Positions 9,540-20,399 are shown, counted from the first letter of the stretch. The stretch: 64,000 nt of DNA from Shinisaurus crocodilurus (GCA_021292165.1 CM037878.1:6698804-6762803); one strand, 5' to 3'. Translations and numbers: made by a program. The notes: generated by a model from the letters alone, not told the origin.

Positions 9540-10275
9540 CATCACACAGCGCCTCACCCGAGAGTGAAGGGTGTGGATCGGGATTATCTGCGGCCGGGGG
9601 GGGGGGGGGGCAACTCGTGGCCCTCCGAGCACTTTGGCCTGATGGATGGCCACTGGCACTCCGGATGCAGAACCCGGGAGCTGGCCAGAAAGAAAAGCGC
9701 TCGTGACTGAGGAAGAATCGGATAGGGTCTGAAACACGAGGAAGAAGGCGACGGCCCCGCCAGGGCGGCCCGCAACGTGAAAACGCTGCCCCCCACCCCC
9801 CGTCCTCGCGTTGTTCCGGCGCGCCGCATGGAACTGTACTCCCAAGGCCCGCCACCAGGTGGCAGTGTAAATCCAGAGTTGTTGCACTCGCAGTCGCAGC
9901 CTTCTTTTTTTTTTTTGCGGAGTGAAATCGAGCCTCCCCGGGGCGCCGGCGTGCGTCTCCTTCGCCTTGCCCCGCCTGCCTGCCCGCCCGGCTTGCCCCA
10001 TCAGTGAGAGCGCTGCGATGCTCCTGCCGGGAAGGTGCGAGGCCTGCGAAAGGGCCGGAGAGAGAGGATTCTTCATGCCGCACGAAGGGGGCGGGGGGGG
10101 GGGGGGCGGCGGCATCCCTTTGCAAAGGAATGGATTGCGTCGCCCGCCTGCAGGAGATCTTGAGGCGGCCGCAGCGCGGAGGCTCGGGGTGCCCGAGAGC
10201 TCGCCTTCTCCAAGCCGCCCAAAGCCCAGCCTCCCGTCAACGCAGCGCACCGCATCCCTCGCCAGTGCTGGTGTA
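9540..10275. promoter_or_regulatory. CpG-rich block, candidate CpG island
   Basis: Locally CpG-dense and GC-rich, with repeated GCGCGCC, GGCGCC and CGCCCGC, long G runs at 9597-9610 and about 10088-10105, and an A/T-run at 9905. It carries a CTCF-type motif at 9852-9865. Pro/Gly-rich frames on both strands are low-complexity artefacts. It could be the promoter of an unannotated transcript or an orphan island; no TATA or first exon can be fixed. Confidence 0.5.
9852..9865 (+). promoter_or_regulatory. Consensus CTCF-binding motif
   Basis: CCACCAGGTGGCAG matches the CCASYAGRKGGCRS core at every position, in the forward orientation, inside the CpG-rich block. Binding is inferred. Confidence 0.65.
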
Positions 10276-10867
10276 AATCTGTATTAGAGATGCCGGCTGA
10301 CTTCAGGGCGCTGGGAAAGCAAAGATGTACACGTGGGAGGCCACGCGGATGACAATTACGCAGCCACAGAAGTGCGTGCCATTCCTATTGGTTTAAAAAC
10401 AAAAACACAAAACCCAAACATAGTAGTGGAAGAGCGGGATGATTTGTAAAATGCCATGTAGAATTTTGAATCCAGAGCTGAACTCACAGATGATTTCAAG
10501 TAGATGATTGACGGTGCAACGGATTGTGTCAATACAAGGCTAGGAAAAACCTGGCGCACACGAACCTGGGAGTGAGCAGCCCCACTGAACGCAGTGGGAC
10601 TGACCTCCAGGAAAGCGTGCCCAGGAGGGCAGCATGTGTGTGCCTTTCCCCAAGGACCGTCTTCTGTTTGCAGGGCTGCCCTCCCTCCCTGCCAAAGCCC
10701 AGTTTAAAGATCAAGAGCCATCCGAAGTGTTGCTCATCGCCAGCGAACACCTGGACAAGAGACCGGGCAGGCGGGCACGCCGGGCACCTGGTCGTGGGCT
10801 TCCACATTATGATGTGATCTACTGTGTTTCTATTTAAATTATTAAAAATATCTCTAAATATGCATCT
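10276..10867. other. Intergenic with a family C-like remnant
   Basis: A fragment at about 10555-10622 (CTGGGAGTGAGCAGCCCC, ACTGAACGCAGTGGGACTGA) resembles the squamate GGAGTAAGTCCCACTGAA repeat. Nothing else is recognised. Confidence 0.45.
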
Positions 10868-10960
10868 TTACATATAAATTAGCATAGGCAGGTTATATGC
10901 AAATCAGGATCCTCTCTTGCCCTCTTTTTTTTTTGGTGATACCGTGTGCTCTTTTTCTGG
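10868..10960. repeat. Short unnamed interspersed repeat, copy 2
   Basis: Matches 541-630 (ACATATAAATTAGCATA, ATGCAAAT, TTGCCCTCTTTTTT, GGTGATACC). It lies just left of a CR1 tail. Confidence 0.5.
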
Positions 10961-10992
10961 CAGTTCTGGCCAGCCTAGTGGCACGTGAAGTA

Positions 10993-11112
10993 GAATCATA
11001 GAATCATAGAAAAGTAGAGTTGGAAGGGGCCTACAAGGCCATCGAGTCCAACCCCCTGCTCAATGCAGGAATCCAGGTCAAAGCATCTCTGACAGATGTC
11101 TGTCCAGCTGTC
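10993..11112 (-). mobile_element. CR1 3' terminus, minus strand, very short
   Basis: TAGAATCATAGAATCATAG tail, AGTTGGAAGGGGCCTACAAG, and the first C-terminal codons as far as CCAGCTG. Strongly 5'-truncated. Confidence 0.85.
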
Positions 11113-11608
11113 TGTAACAGCAGCGGAAGGCTCTGAAACAAAAGGAAAAGGGCAAAATGTTTACCGACCACATGGGGGGGGGAGGGGCTTTTTGAAGCAG
11201 ATCTTCAAGGAAAGGCAGCTGATGGAAAATCCAGTCGTAAGCTGAAGTCTGTGGAAGAGCTTTGGGCCAGACTAGATTACCCTGAGAGGCAAAGAGACTG
11301 CAGAGATCTCCAGAGGGCTGCGCAGCGTCTCTTGTCACAGCGAATGGGGAAGCGGAAAGATTTGCAAGAGAGGCTGGCAGCTCAGAGAGGGGAAAGCTGA
11401 GCCTGGCGTTCTCCAATTTCCGGCTTGAATTAGAGGAAGTGGTCAGGAGCATAGAAAGACACCTGGAAGCCCTTTCGGTTCACTTTTTTCCCCCCGCCAC
11501 TCACCCCCCCCCACCCCGTTTCGTGGTGACTGTAGAAGCAAACCTCCTGGTCACAGGGACCATTTCCCCAGTGCTTCATCGTGGCCACCAATATTTTGCC
11601 TAGAAATT
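11113..11608. other. Intergenic, nothing recognised
   Basis: Purine-rich with C-runs near 11490-11515. No gene or named repeat seen. Confidence 0.45.
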
Positions 11609-11616
11609 CCCTAGAA

Positions 11617-11751
11617 CAGTGTTCTCCAACCTTGGGCCCCCAGATGTTTTTGGCCTACAACTCCCGGCATGCCCCAGCCAGCTACGCTGGCTGGGGCATG
11701 CCGGGAGTTGCAGGCCAAAAACATCTGGGGACCCAAGGTTGGAGAACACTG
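11617..11751. mobile_element. Palindromic hAT MITE, family A (135 bp)
   Basis: Complete inverted repeat with CAGTGTTCTCC ends and perfect 8-bp duplications CCCTAGAA at 11609-11616 and 11752-11759. Confidence 0.92.
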
Positions 11752-11814
11752 CCCTAGAAGGATGCTGTGTGTTGAAGTAGCATCATTCTGAGGGAACTTA
11801 AATTGCAGTTGGCA

Positions 11815-12200
11815 ATGCAGTCTATCTCAAGGAGCGTCTCCAGCAACACCAAGTGGGCCGCTCAACAAGATCTGCCACGGATGGCCTTCTCCTTGTCCCG
11901 TCAGCCAGAGCAGCTAGACTGGTGGGGACGAGGAAGAGGGCCTTTTCTGTGGCGGCCCCCGTACTGTGGAACTCTCTCCCGAGTGACCTCCGCCATGCCC
12001 CCTCTCTGCTGAGCTTCCGCCGCTCATTAAAAACCTGGCTGTTCAGGCGGGAATATGGGGTGGGCTAAGATTTTTTTAAAAAAATTATACTGTTTTAAAT
12101 GTATTTTATCTTGTTTTTATCCTATGTACATTGCCCAGGGTGGCCGGTTGCCGGCCAGATGGGCGATTAATAAATGTAAATAAATAAATAAATAAATAAC
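11815..12200 (+). mobile_element. L2-like LINE 3' end, plus strand
   Basis: Starts at the [20 protein letters not shown] codons and continues through [20 protein letters not shown] to [12 protein letters not shown], then the GGGTGGCCGGTTGCCGGCC UTR block and an (AAAT)n tail. 5'-truncated. Confidence 0.88.
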
Positions 12201-13474
12201 CGCCAGCATTACCAGTATGTTTGCCTGGTTTTAACCCCCTGAAATAGCTGGAATCACCACACACACTAGAAATCAGAAATGTACACACTTCTAGGTAACT
12301 ACAGAGCCACACTATGGGTGTACGTGTTCTTGTGCCAGTCGGTATCATTTTCAGCAGTCCCACTTGCATCCAGGTACCAGGAGATGGTAACTGAAGATGG
12401 TTCTGATTCTGACCTCAAATAAACAGACAGACAATAAGATGAAGATAAAAATGATGAAAGTCTATGTAGAAAGCAAACACAAGGCCAAGGAGCATATGTT
12501 AAGGCAAAGAGATGACCCAATCTTAGAGAAGCATCGGAAAGAAGGAAAGTTGTCTATTCCCTTTAGGGCAAACGTAACCACAGTAAAAAGAAAAAAAAAA
12601 ATCTATGTTCACAAGACAGGGAAGGGACCATGCAATCACCAGAAATTAATCTGGTGATTGCATTGCTGTTCCCCGCCTCGATCTAGACGGAGAGGTGGGT
12701 AAGAAATACAATTAATTAATTATTATTATCATCATCATCATCATCATCATCTCATGCAATCTATAGAATGAGTCAAGAAACAGTTGGCTAACACTCCAAC
12801 ACTCCAAGTGATGGAGAAGAACAAGTAATGGACAGAGAAAGCATAACACCAGCACAACATCCTGCAAGAGAGGTGCATCCGCCAAAGTACCCAAGAGAGC
12901 ATGGCCTGGTTCTCACCAGCAGCAGATGTTTCCAAGCACAAATCAAAGAACTGAAAGCCCCCCATCCATGGCTTATGACCTAGCACCTGAAGGACCAGCT
13001 GTTCCTACATGTGCCTGCCCATAGAGGGAGATCTCCACGGGAGGCCTTCTCCAGTTCCTGCCACCTTCTGAGGTCAGGGAGATGGTGACCGGTGAGAAGG
13101 TCTCCTTGGCTGTGGCGCTTCTTCCTCGGAATATTCTCATCAGGGAAATATGCCCGCTTATATGTCCTTCAGGCACCAGACAAAAGTCTGTTTCTTTTTC
13201 CCAAGTCCTTTAAAACTTCAGTTGAGCTTGATCACGAGTTTTATTTTGCATTACGGCACTCTGTTTTCTTCTCGCTCTCACTCTCTTTCTCCCTCACCTT
13301 TACTCCTGTTGTTTCTTATTATGTTGTTGTTATGATATACCATTTTATTATTTTAATTGTTTAGCTGAGAGTATTTTCTGAAGGGCAGAGTATAAATTAG
13401 AGGTGGAAAGATGCTAGATACACACACAGACAGACAGATAGATAGATTCCATTCATTTTTTCAACATTAATTTA
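12201..13474. other. Intergenic with a hairpin and ATC microsatellite
   Basis: A 13-bp-arm hairpin, TGCAATCACCAGA / TCTGGTGATTGCA, lies at about 12634-12665. A retroposon-like tail (GGTGGGTAAGAAATACAATT) and (ATC)n at 12727-12750 follow. A GATA/CAGA tract lies near 13425-13445. No gene recognised. Confidence 0.5.
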
Positions 13475-13477
13475 TTA

Positions 13478-13743
13478 GGGTGCAATCCTATGTGTTGTGC
13501 CCCATTAGACAGAGGCCTCTGAACTCAGAGGCTTCTGTGTGGGAGGAGCAACAAAGGTGATTTCCGTCTCTCCATCCTCCTGTTCTTCCCTTTCCCTCTA
13601 GACGGGCCCTTGAGCTCAGAGGAGCCGTGTTGGATTCTTCATAGCCTGGCCTCTCCTCTCCGCTCCTTGCCCACCGGAGCTGGCTGGGGAATGCTGGGAG
13701 TTGTAGGCCTTTTTTCTGTCTGAATATGCACAGGGGTGCACCC
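13478..13743. mobile_element. Palindromic MITE, family C, with extra internal sequence
   Basis: Begins GGGTGCAATCCTATGTG after TTA and ends GGGGTGCACCC before TAA. The right arm keeps GGGAATGCTGGGAGTTGTAG. The middle about 150 bp is unlike other copies. Confidence 0.6.
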
Positions 13744-13856
13744 TAAATCTAATGAAATGTATAGTGGCATAAGCTTTCGGCAGCTAGGCCCCTTCATCAG
13801 ATGCTTTGGTAAAACAGTTTACAACCAAACAAGTCATACATCTCCAATATACAAGT

Positions 13857-14080
13857 ATTTAATTTCATTTTCATCCTGCCCTTCCTCTATGGAGCTCAGG
13901 GTGGTGCACAACAAGGCTCTTTCCCCCTATGATATTCTCACAGCAACCCAGCGAGGTAGGTCAGGCAGAGAGAGGAAGAACTGGCCCTGGATCACCCGGT
14001 GAACTCCACCGCTGACGGGAACCCGGACCTGGCTCTCACTGGCTCTCCAACGCTCTAACCGCTACACCACCCTGCATCTC
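13857..14080 (-). mobile_element. tRNA-derived SINE, minus strand
   Basis: Reading the minus strand, a tRNA-like head (GGTGTAGCGGTTAGAGCG, box B GGTTCCCGTCA-like) is followed by a CTACCTCGCTGGGTTGCTG body and a CTGAGCTCCATAGAGGAAGG end. A diverged relative of the copy at 58874. Confidence 0.65.
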
Positions 14081-15520
14081 AGGGCTATACATTACTTTAA
14101 ATGTGTTGCTTACAGTGACATCAGATTTTAAAAAACGAACGGGAAAACAACAACTAAGTGCAGGGACCCTGATTTTCATTGGCTTGGCACCATGATGGGA
14201 GGAGGGGAGTTTTGATCCTTTGCTCCTTGCTGCAATCCTGACACACACAAAAATGCCCCTGCAGACTGCAAATAGAAACTGGGGGGGGGGGGAGCTCCCA
14301 CTGGTTTCCCTCCCCCCCCCCTCACTACTTGCAGTATTATTGCATGTGTGTGCATTTGTCAGGATCAAGGCAGGAGAGAGGGAAGGCTTAATTCTCCCCG
14401 CCCTGCACGCTTGATTCCTGATAAAGATTGGGCCCCTGTGCACGTAGTTGCAAGCAACACATGTGGAGTAACATGGAGCGAGGCCCTCCCAGTGTGCCTG
14501 CATCCAAGAAGTCTTGCAGGCAGGGCGGCAAAGGACAGGGCGGGCTGGAGAGCAGGAAGCAGCCGTGGGTCGAGTCCTCGTCCTGCGTTTGCCTTTTACC
14601 CGGCCCGTGAAGGTTGTCCTTCTGTGCCTCCTTAAACCTGTCCACCTTCCCTTCTACCTGAAGTGAGGAGCAAATATTCAGACTAATCTTGGAGTCTCAT
14701 GTAACATCTTTGTGCTACAAGGAGCTCTCCTTTTTTTTAAAGATACATTAAAAGATAAATGTTTAAACAGCTGCAATTATAAGGTTAGACTAAGAGAAAA
14801 TAAAAGGCATTGTTTGGGGTTGGAGCCACAAGCTTGGATGTCCTCCAGAAGGGAGGTGGTGGGTGACTCGGGCGAATTGTCCATCACTTTCCCAAATCCC
14901 CCGCATGGTGTAACTTTCGCTGTGGGAGATTTCTCCCCGACAGTTGAATGAAAAGAGAGAAATGTGGAAAAACCAGCTCCCGTGATTGATTGCCTTGCAG
15001 CCTCTCCCGGGATATTGTTCTCAATGGACATGAGTTGAACGTTGAACGTCCATTCTATGCTTTATCGTGGACACTTAAGCAGAGTGAATTGGAGCCCTGA
15101 TCTTATCAGCTGCCTATAAAAATAAATAGTCCAGCCCAAACGGGGGAATGGAGCAGCAGAGGCAGTTCTCCGGACCCCGTGATCAGAAGAGGAATTCCCT
15201 TACCCTCCTAGGCCATGGGGGATGCCTTCTGGAGCGGAGCAGCATCTTTAGAAACGTACCTGCTGAGCTGGCCTGAGCGCACGGACAGCAGTGGTGGCTT
15301 TAGGTGTGCCAGTGACCACCACATGATACAAGAGATGTAGCCAGGGGATCCCCCCCACAATGAGCAGGGCAGGTGACTCAGGGGTGTGCATGGTTTGCAC
15401 ACAGCCAAACGAGAGGAACTGCATCGCCGCAAAAGAGGACACCCACTTGCCTAAGATGTGCATGTGCTAATTTAGAGAGAGAGACACACACACACACAAA
15501 TTCAGAAAGAATTGCTATAA
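14081..15520. other. Intergenic, mostly unique-looking
   Basis: Contains a G-run (14281-14292), a C-run (14312-14321) and (CA)n near 15485. No gene or repeat family that I can name. Confidence 0.45.
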
Positions 15521-15527
15521 TTTAGAT

Positions 15528-15591
15528 CAGTGTTCTCCAACTTTGGGTCCCCAGATGTTTTTGGCCTACAACTCCCAGCATGCCCCTTGGA
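15528..15591. mobile_element. Left half of a family A palindrome
   Basis: CAGTGTTCTCCAACTTTGGG through CAACTCCCAGCATGCCCC, then an abrupt change to unrelated sequence. Flank ATTTAGAT keeps TA in the centre, but no partner duplication exists. Confidence 0.75.
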
Positions 15592-15747
15592 GTGGCCTTT
15601 GGTGTGATCCAGCATGGCTTTTCTTATGAAATTGAGAAGCTTTCCCCCAACTTCTGCTTCAAAGAATCCTTCATCCTAGAGGTGAAACTTTCAAAGAGTT
15701 TAAAACTCTGTCAGTTTCATCTCTAGAGTAAAGAGCTTCTCCTAAAG

Positions 15748-15882
15748 CAGTGTTCTCCAACCTTGGGTCCCCAGATGTTTTTGGCCTACAACTCCCAGCA
15801 TGCCCCAGCCAGCTACGCTGGCTGGGGCATGCTGGGAGTTGTAGGCCAAAAACATCTGGGGACCCAAGGTTGGAGAACACTG
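15748..15882. mobile_element. Palindromic hAT MITE, family A (135 bp)
   Basis: Complete arms, with ends CAGTGTTCTCC / GGAGAACACTG. Flanks TCCTAAAG and AACTAGAG agree at only five of eight bases but both keep CTA at positions 3-5. It sits 48 bp left of the solo LTR. Confidence 0.85.
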
Positions 15883-15930
15883 AACTAGAGGATTGCCCTG
15901 TGTAAAATAGGACACACGTGGCCACCCTAG

Positions 15931-16453
15931 TGTTGGGTTTTGCATAGGCAGAACGAGATTATCACCTGACATCAGGATTATCACCTGACATGGAGGATGT
16001 CTCTTGAGATGAAGTACACAAGGCTCCGGTCACCAGACATAGTCTCAAGGTGATATGACTCCGCAGCCTTGGACAGGTTAGCAGTAAACATGTTGATGAA
16101 TAGGTTATACAACTGGGGTGAGTAATATCCTATTTATAGGTACAGGGTCTGGGGTATAAGACTCGACACACTTGTTGACAGCTTCACTCCTTCTCGTCTT
16201 GCTCGTCTCACTCGACTTGTCTTGTTCTGGACTTCACTTCATCTAGCCTTACCACTGGGGTCTTGGATTTGTATCTGCAATGATGTAGTGAGTAAGAGAT
16301 GCATTGCTTGCCTTAATCCCATGTAATTGGGTTTTACAAATAAACTCTTTAATCTTTATTTACTGCTGTTATCCCCTCCTTCCGTCTGCGTGACTGGGAC
16401 TGAGGGTCATTGGCTAGGGAAGCTTTTGAACCCGGGTCAGTCCAGCTCTCACA
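15931..16453 (+). mobile_element. Solo LTR (523 bp) with 5-bp target duplication
   Basis: Starts TGTTGGG and ends CTCACA (TG...CA). It is flanked by CCTAG at 15926-15930 and 16454-16458. A TATA-like GTATAAG lies near 16154 and AATAAA at 16339-16344, in the order expected for U3-R-U5 on the plus strand. A direct repeat of GATTATCACCTGACAT lies near the start. No internal retroviral or gypsy coding sequence flanks it, so it is a recombined solo LTR. Five-base duplications fit ERV3-like or gypsy-like integrases; the family is unassigned. Confidence 0.78.
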
Positions 16454-16458
16454 CCTAG

Positions 16459-16970
16459 GACCCACCAAGACCCATGTCCTGGCAAGGGGCCTGCTGCTGA
16501 GAGACCCTTGCCTTCCCCCCCCCTCCTCACTGTTGTGATCTGTTTGGCCACCCACCCTCTCTGGCCCAGATGGTGCGAGCAACAGACAAGCTGCACAGAA
16601 AGTGTGGATCCGAAGGAGCGGCTGCTGCCGCTTGCTTCTTCAACCCCTGGTGAGCAAGCGCCAGTAGCAATGGCAGTGAAGAAGAAGGGGAGGGCCACAG
16701 AGGGAAGGGCTCCCACGCTGCGGGTGTCACGCCTGACCCTCCCACCCCCACCACACTGGCACAATCCTTAGCATTTGCAATAAGGATGCTGGAGCAAAAG
16801 GCATGAAATGTGCACCCAGGAAGCGTGCTTGATCTGAGAACTGCCCCACATCATCTTTTTTGGCAGATGTTCCTGCACAGTGTAGGACTTCCAGCCTAAT
16901 CTCACAGTCACAGGCATCCTTGCCTTGGACACGCAGAGAATGTTTCATGTGAAGAGGGCTGCAATACTAA
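16459..16970. other. Intergenic, nothing recognised
   Basis: GC-rich left part and no named repeat. It ends at an (ATC)n tract (16975-16997). Confidence 0.45.
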
Positions 16971-16999
16971 TACGTCGTCGTCATCATCATCATCATCAA

Positions 17000-17392
17000 T
17001 ATTACTAATTTTATTTTTTATTTCTATTTTGCCCAATAGCTAAAGCTCTCTGGGCAGTTCACAGAAATACACATCACAATACAAGATCATGAAAACGTAA
17101 TATAAAACCTCTAACATACTAAATTTAAAACAATTTAAACACCTAAATCAGTTACCACGATGAGATACTTGACCTGATAAAAACAACTGACATTACAATC
17201 CCATCAAATGCCTGAGATTAGAGGACAGTCTTAACCTGGTGCCGAAAAGATGACAGGATTGTCGCCAGGTGGGCTTTGTTAGGGAGTTAATTTCAAAATT
17301 GGGGGGCCGCCACGGAGAAGGACCTCTCCCTTGTGGCACACCCCACACCCCGGAATTCTGAACTGATCAAGTCCAGGATACGGCTCTATCTA
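17000..17392 (-). mobile_element. Decayed LINE 3' end, minus strand
   Basis: TTTTGCCCAATAGCTAAAGC and TCTCTGGGCAGTTCACA at the left end and GGCCGCCACGGAGAAGGACC at the right are shared with minus-strand fragments at 26250, 28115 and 54955. On the minus strand the right part codes the ...GPSPWRPP... style C-terminal block of L2/CR1-group ORF2, with stops. Confidence 0.6.
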
Positions 17393-17450
17393 TGAAATCT
17401 CCCCAGATAGTTCCAGAAATGTTTGGGATATTTACCCACAAAAGCAGGTA

Positions 17451-17704
17451 CAGTAATACCTTGGATTGCAAGTAACTTGGTCTGAGAGCGTTTTGCAAGA
17501 CAAGCAAATTTTTTAAATAAATTTTGACTTGATAAACAAGCAACGTCTTGCAATACAAGATGTATAACCGCTCACCTTGAGTGGGCGTAGCGGGCCGAAA
17601 TCGGCCCCGCTCACGCCCACCAGAGACTCGCTTTGATATAAGAGTGTTTTGGATTACAAGCACAGTTCCGGAACAAATTATGCTTGCAATCCAAGGTATT
17701 ACTG
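17451..17704. mobile_element. Tc1/mariner-type MITE, copy 1 (254 bp)
   Basis: TIR CAGTAATACCTTGGATTGCA at the left and TGCAATCCAAGGTATTACTG at the right, flanked by TA (17449-17450, 17705-17706). Inner arms repeat TTGCAAGACAAGCAA and TTCCGGAACAAATTATGC. No transposase coding. Confidence 0.85.
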
Positions 17705-18006
17705 TATGTAATTTTGTGAGGGTAGGATTTACCATATGGTTATTTCTAGCGGTGTGGCTAGGCAATTTTAGACCCTGGACTTAATGGTCTTACACGGGCA
17801 CCCTTTCAGACTGCTACCTGGATTAGTTGTGAAACAAACAACGCACATTTCTCTTCTTCCCTCCCCCGCATTTCCATACTTTACAATTGTTTCCTGATAT
17901 GTTAGAGGGAACAGATGTCTGTTTGCCAACTTTTTTTTCTTTTTAAAAGAAAAGTAATGCTCTGAACACATGCAGTTTTGCATTTTCAACTCACTTAAAT
18001 CATAGC

Positions 18007-18257
18007 ACACTGGCTCACTGGTGAGAGTGTTGGACCGGGACTCGGGAGACCCGGGTTCTAGACCCCACTTGGCCATGAAGCTCACTGGGTGACTTTGGGC
18101 CAGTCATCGACTCTCAACCTCACCTACCTCACAGGGTTGTTGTGAGGATAAATGGAGAAGAGGAGGAGGAGGAGGAGGATTATGTAAGCGACCTTGGGTT
18201 GCTTGCAGGAAAAAAGGTGGGGTATAAATATAATAGATAGATAGATAGATAGATGGA
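18007..18257 (+). mobile_element. tRNA-derived SINE with L2-like tail, plus strand
   Basis: Head GGTGAGAGTGTTGGACCGGG with box B GGGTTCTAGACCC, then GTGACTTTGGGCCAGTCA, CACAGGGTTGTTGTGAGG and tail GGTATAAATATAAT. The tail has drifted into (GATA)n. Confidence 0.8.
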
Positions 18258-18276
18258 TAGCACCATATGACTATAG

Positions 18277-18414
18277 AAGTGTTCTCCATCCTTGGGTCCC
18301 CAGAGGTTTTTGGCCTACAACTCCCAACATGCCCTAGCCAGCTATGCAGAAATAGCTGGCTGGGCCAAAATAGTAGGCCAAAAACCTCTGGGGACCCAAG
18401 GATGGAGAACACTG
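18277..18414. mobile_element. Palindromic hAT MITE, family A (138 bp)
   Basis: The first base of the CAGTG end has mutated to A; otherwise both arms are present. Perfect 8-bp duplication GACTATAG (18269-18276, 18415-18422). Confidence 0.88.
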
Positions 18415-18469
18415 GACTATAGGAACAAAATGGCGTTTGCTTCTGCTGCCCTGAGGCTAAACACATTTG

Positions 18470-18540
18470 GGATGCAATAGTATGCATATTTAGACAGGAA
18501 GATGTCCTACAACTCCCAGCATTCTTCAGCCCGCATGGCT
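18470..18540. repeat. Family C palindrome, one arm
   Basis: GGGATGCAATAGTATGCATA, TTTAGACAGGAAGATGTCC and CTACAACTCCCAGCATTC match the left arm of 40534-40641. The right arm is absent. Confidence 0.6.
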
Positions 18541-18579
18541 GAATCAGCCTATTTCTGTTCCATGTCCATTTTGCATGCA

Positions 18580-18850
18580 TTCAATCATCCATCCATGCTG
18601 TCCAACTTCTGAATCAGTCTGAAATTTAAAAAATAAAATATGCATGAAAATTCACATTTATTTTCATGTGCAAATTTCCTATATATAAACATTTTTGCAT
18701 TCAATCTTTTGGACGAGAACTGTGTCACAAAATCCAGAGATTTCAGTCTGAAGGATTCCTGCGTTCCAGTCCACAGATTAGTCTGGGAAGCGTGAACTAG
18801 GCTGGTTCATTTCAAAATGCAAACCCAACGAAATTCTCCTCCATCCCTAT
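18580..18850 (-). repeat. AT-rich ATGCAT-motif element
   Basis: Repeated ATGCATGAAAATTCA and TGTGCAAATTTCC-like units, ending TCCTCCATCCCTA. Related to 39300-39720 and 61044-61520 in inverse orientation. Possibly a hAT-like MITE with an AGGGATGG end; no duplication is readable. Confidence 0.45.
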
Positions 18851-18854
18851 GACG

Positions 18855-19191
18855 CACCGGCTGCGTTCACACAACACGACAAGCCAGAGCATGGGTTGAG
18901 TGTGGCTTGTCAATGAACCATGGTTTGTTGTTGAATCGCGGGTTGTTGTGTTGTATAAACACAGCTGCGCTAAGAAACCACGGTTGGTTAACCAGAAACA
19001 ACCCACAAAGAGAACCCATGGTTTGTTGTTCGGTTGTGGACTGTGGGTTGTTCATGGTTAACAAACTATGGTTTGTTACTGCGGCTAGGTTCACACGACA
19101 TAACAACCCAGGATTCAACAGCAACCCATGTTTCAATGACAACCCACACTCAACCCGTACTCTCGCTTGTCATGTTGTGTGAATTTGGGCC
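18855..19191. mobile_element. Multi-arm palindromic MITE, family D, copy 1
   Basis: Outer arms GCGTTCACACAACACGACAA and the inverse ending TTGTGTGAA. A second internal inverted pair, GTTGTATAAACACAGC / GGCTAGGTTCACACGACA, and many AACCCA/TGGGTT units fill it. Possible duplication TGACG / TGAGG. Several overlapping frames are artefacts of the inverted repeats. Confidence 0.7.
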
Positions 19192-19491
19192 TGAGGATCA
19201 CATTCAATTTTGGAGAAGTTCTTGGGGGCTGCATTCCAGTGGTGTGGGTGTGGGCAAAGGCAAAAGGGTGCAGTCAAAAACACCAAAAATACTGGCATCT
19301 TTTGGCTTAAAGTTCTTACCTCTGGTAACCAAGCATTTCGACCTTTTAGAATGAGGAAAAAATGACACAAAAGCTGAGAAACCACCCAACAATCCATGGT
19401 TGAGGGAAGGGGGCGGGGCTCAGAGAAGGGGGCGTGGGAACCCCGGGGGGGGGGCTGGATTTGCCCCTGGGACTGAGGTTCTACTCCCCTG
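19192..19491 (+). mobile_element. hAT-like MITE, family F, copy 1
   Basis: GCATTCCAGTGGTGTGGGTG, CAAAGGCAAAAGG, GGCTTAAAGTTCTTACC, GAAACCACCCAACAATCC and the right end GAGGTTCTACTCCCCTG. It recurs at 27740, 31380 and inverted at 34430. Confidence 0.55.
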
Positions 19492-20107
19492 GTGTAGGCA
19501 ATACTGGTTGGATGAGCCTTTGCTACATCAAGGATTGAGCGGCCAAGTAGCCAACAGGTAACACTGAACCCCCGTTCTCTGGACTTCCTTTATGCCTTCA
19601 TCGCCCCACCTCCCACGGGCCAGGTTATTGTAACGAAACCTTTTCCTACGGCTGGCAGAGCTGCTTTAACAGCAGCTGAAACTGCAGAGTTTTGGAGACA
19701 CGGGAGGTGTCATGCCAGGCGTCAAGAGGAGGATTAAGTGTTCTTTGCCAGTGACACCTGGAAAGTAGAGACGCCAATTCTGTGCGCAGTGACCTCAAAG
19801 CTCAGCTGAAACATACATCATCTGCTTTACAAAGGATGGCAAATCAAACAAGGCCGTGGGGAGCGGAGCGCCAGGAGCTTGCAACTTCTCTTGGGGTGGG
19901 AAAGGAAAGGTTCCCGGCAAGGCCAAATGTGACACAGCAAATCTGTCAGGAACCGTCCCTAGAAGAGGTTTGGTTGGGGGGGGCGGCGCCATTTCTCCAC
20001 CTCGACCAGTTCACCTCACATGCAGAGCGGTAGCCACATCACCCATGGATGGATCACAGGCTGGAATTCATACTGGTTAGAGGAAAAGCCAGGGGGAAAC
20101 CAACCCA
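19492..20107. other. Intergenic, nothing recognised
   Basis: No gene; a G-run lies at 19975-19983. Small frames lack context. Confidence 0.45.
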
Positions 20108-20395
20108 GTTTTAAGAATTTTATTTATTTATGGGGTGTATGCCTCACTTACCCAGCTGAAAATCCCAAAGCAGCTAATAATCATGCACGGTATAAACGGC
20201 CCTGATAAAAAATAAATTGGGATTTCTATCCCACCCTGTCCTGAAGGCTCAAGGCAGCCAAGAACAACGTCCAGCTTGCTACATGATTGTTCATTTATTA
20301 TATTTCTATACCACCCAATTGCCAAAGCTCTCTGATGGTTCACAACCATCAAATAAAACAATTATTTTATTTATTACATTTCTAATCTGCCCAAT
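20108..20395 (-). mobile_element. Retroposon 3'-end remnants, minus strand
   Basis: Two adjacent T-rich ends: TTTTATTTATTTATGGGGTG and TTCATTTATTATATTTCTAT followed by ACCACCCAATTGCCAAAGC. The second matches the CCCAATAGCCAAAGCTCTCT end of the decayed LINE family at 17000 and 54955. Confidence 0.5.
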
Positions 20396-20399
20396 AACC

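Noticed and set aside
9423..10250. 275-codon minus-strand frame in the CpG-rich block
   Set aside because: Pro/Gly homopolymer runs from C/G tracts, no domain, no splice context.
18812..19354. Overlapping frames of about 90-105 codons on both strands
   Set aside because: Produced by the inverted repeats of the family D element.
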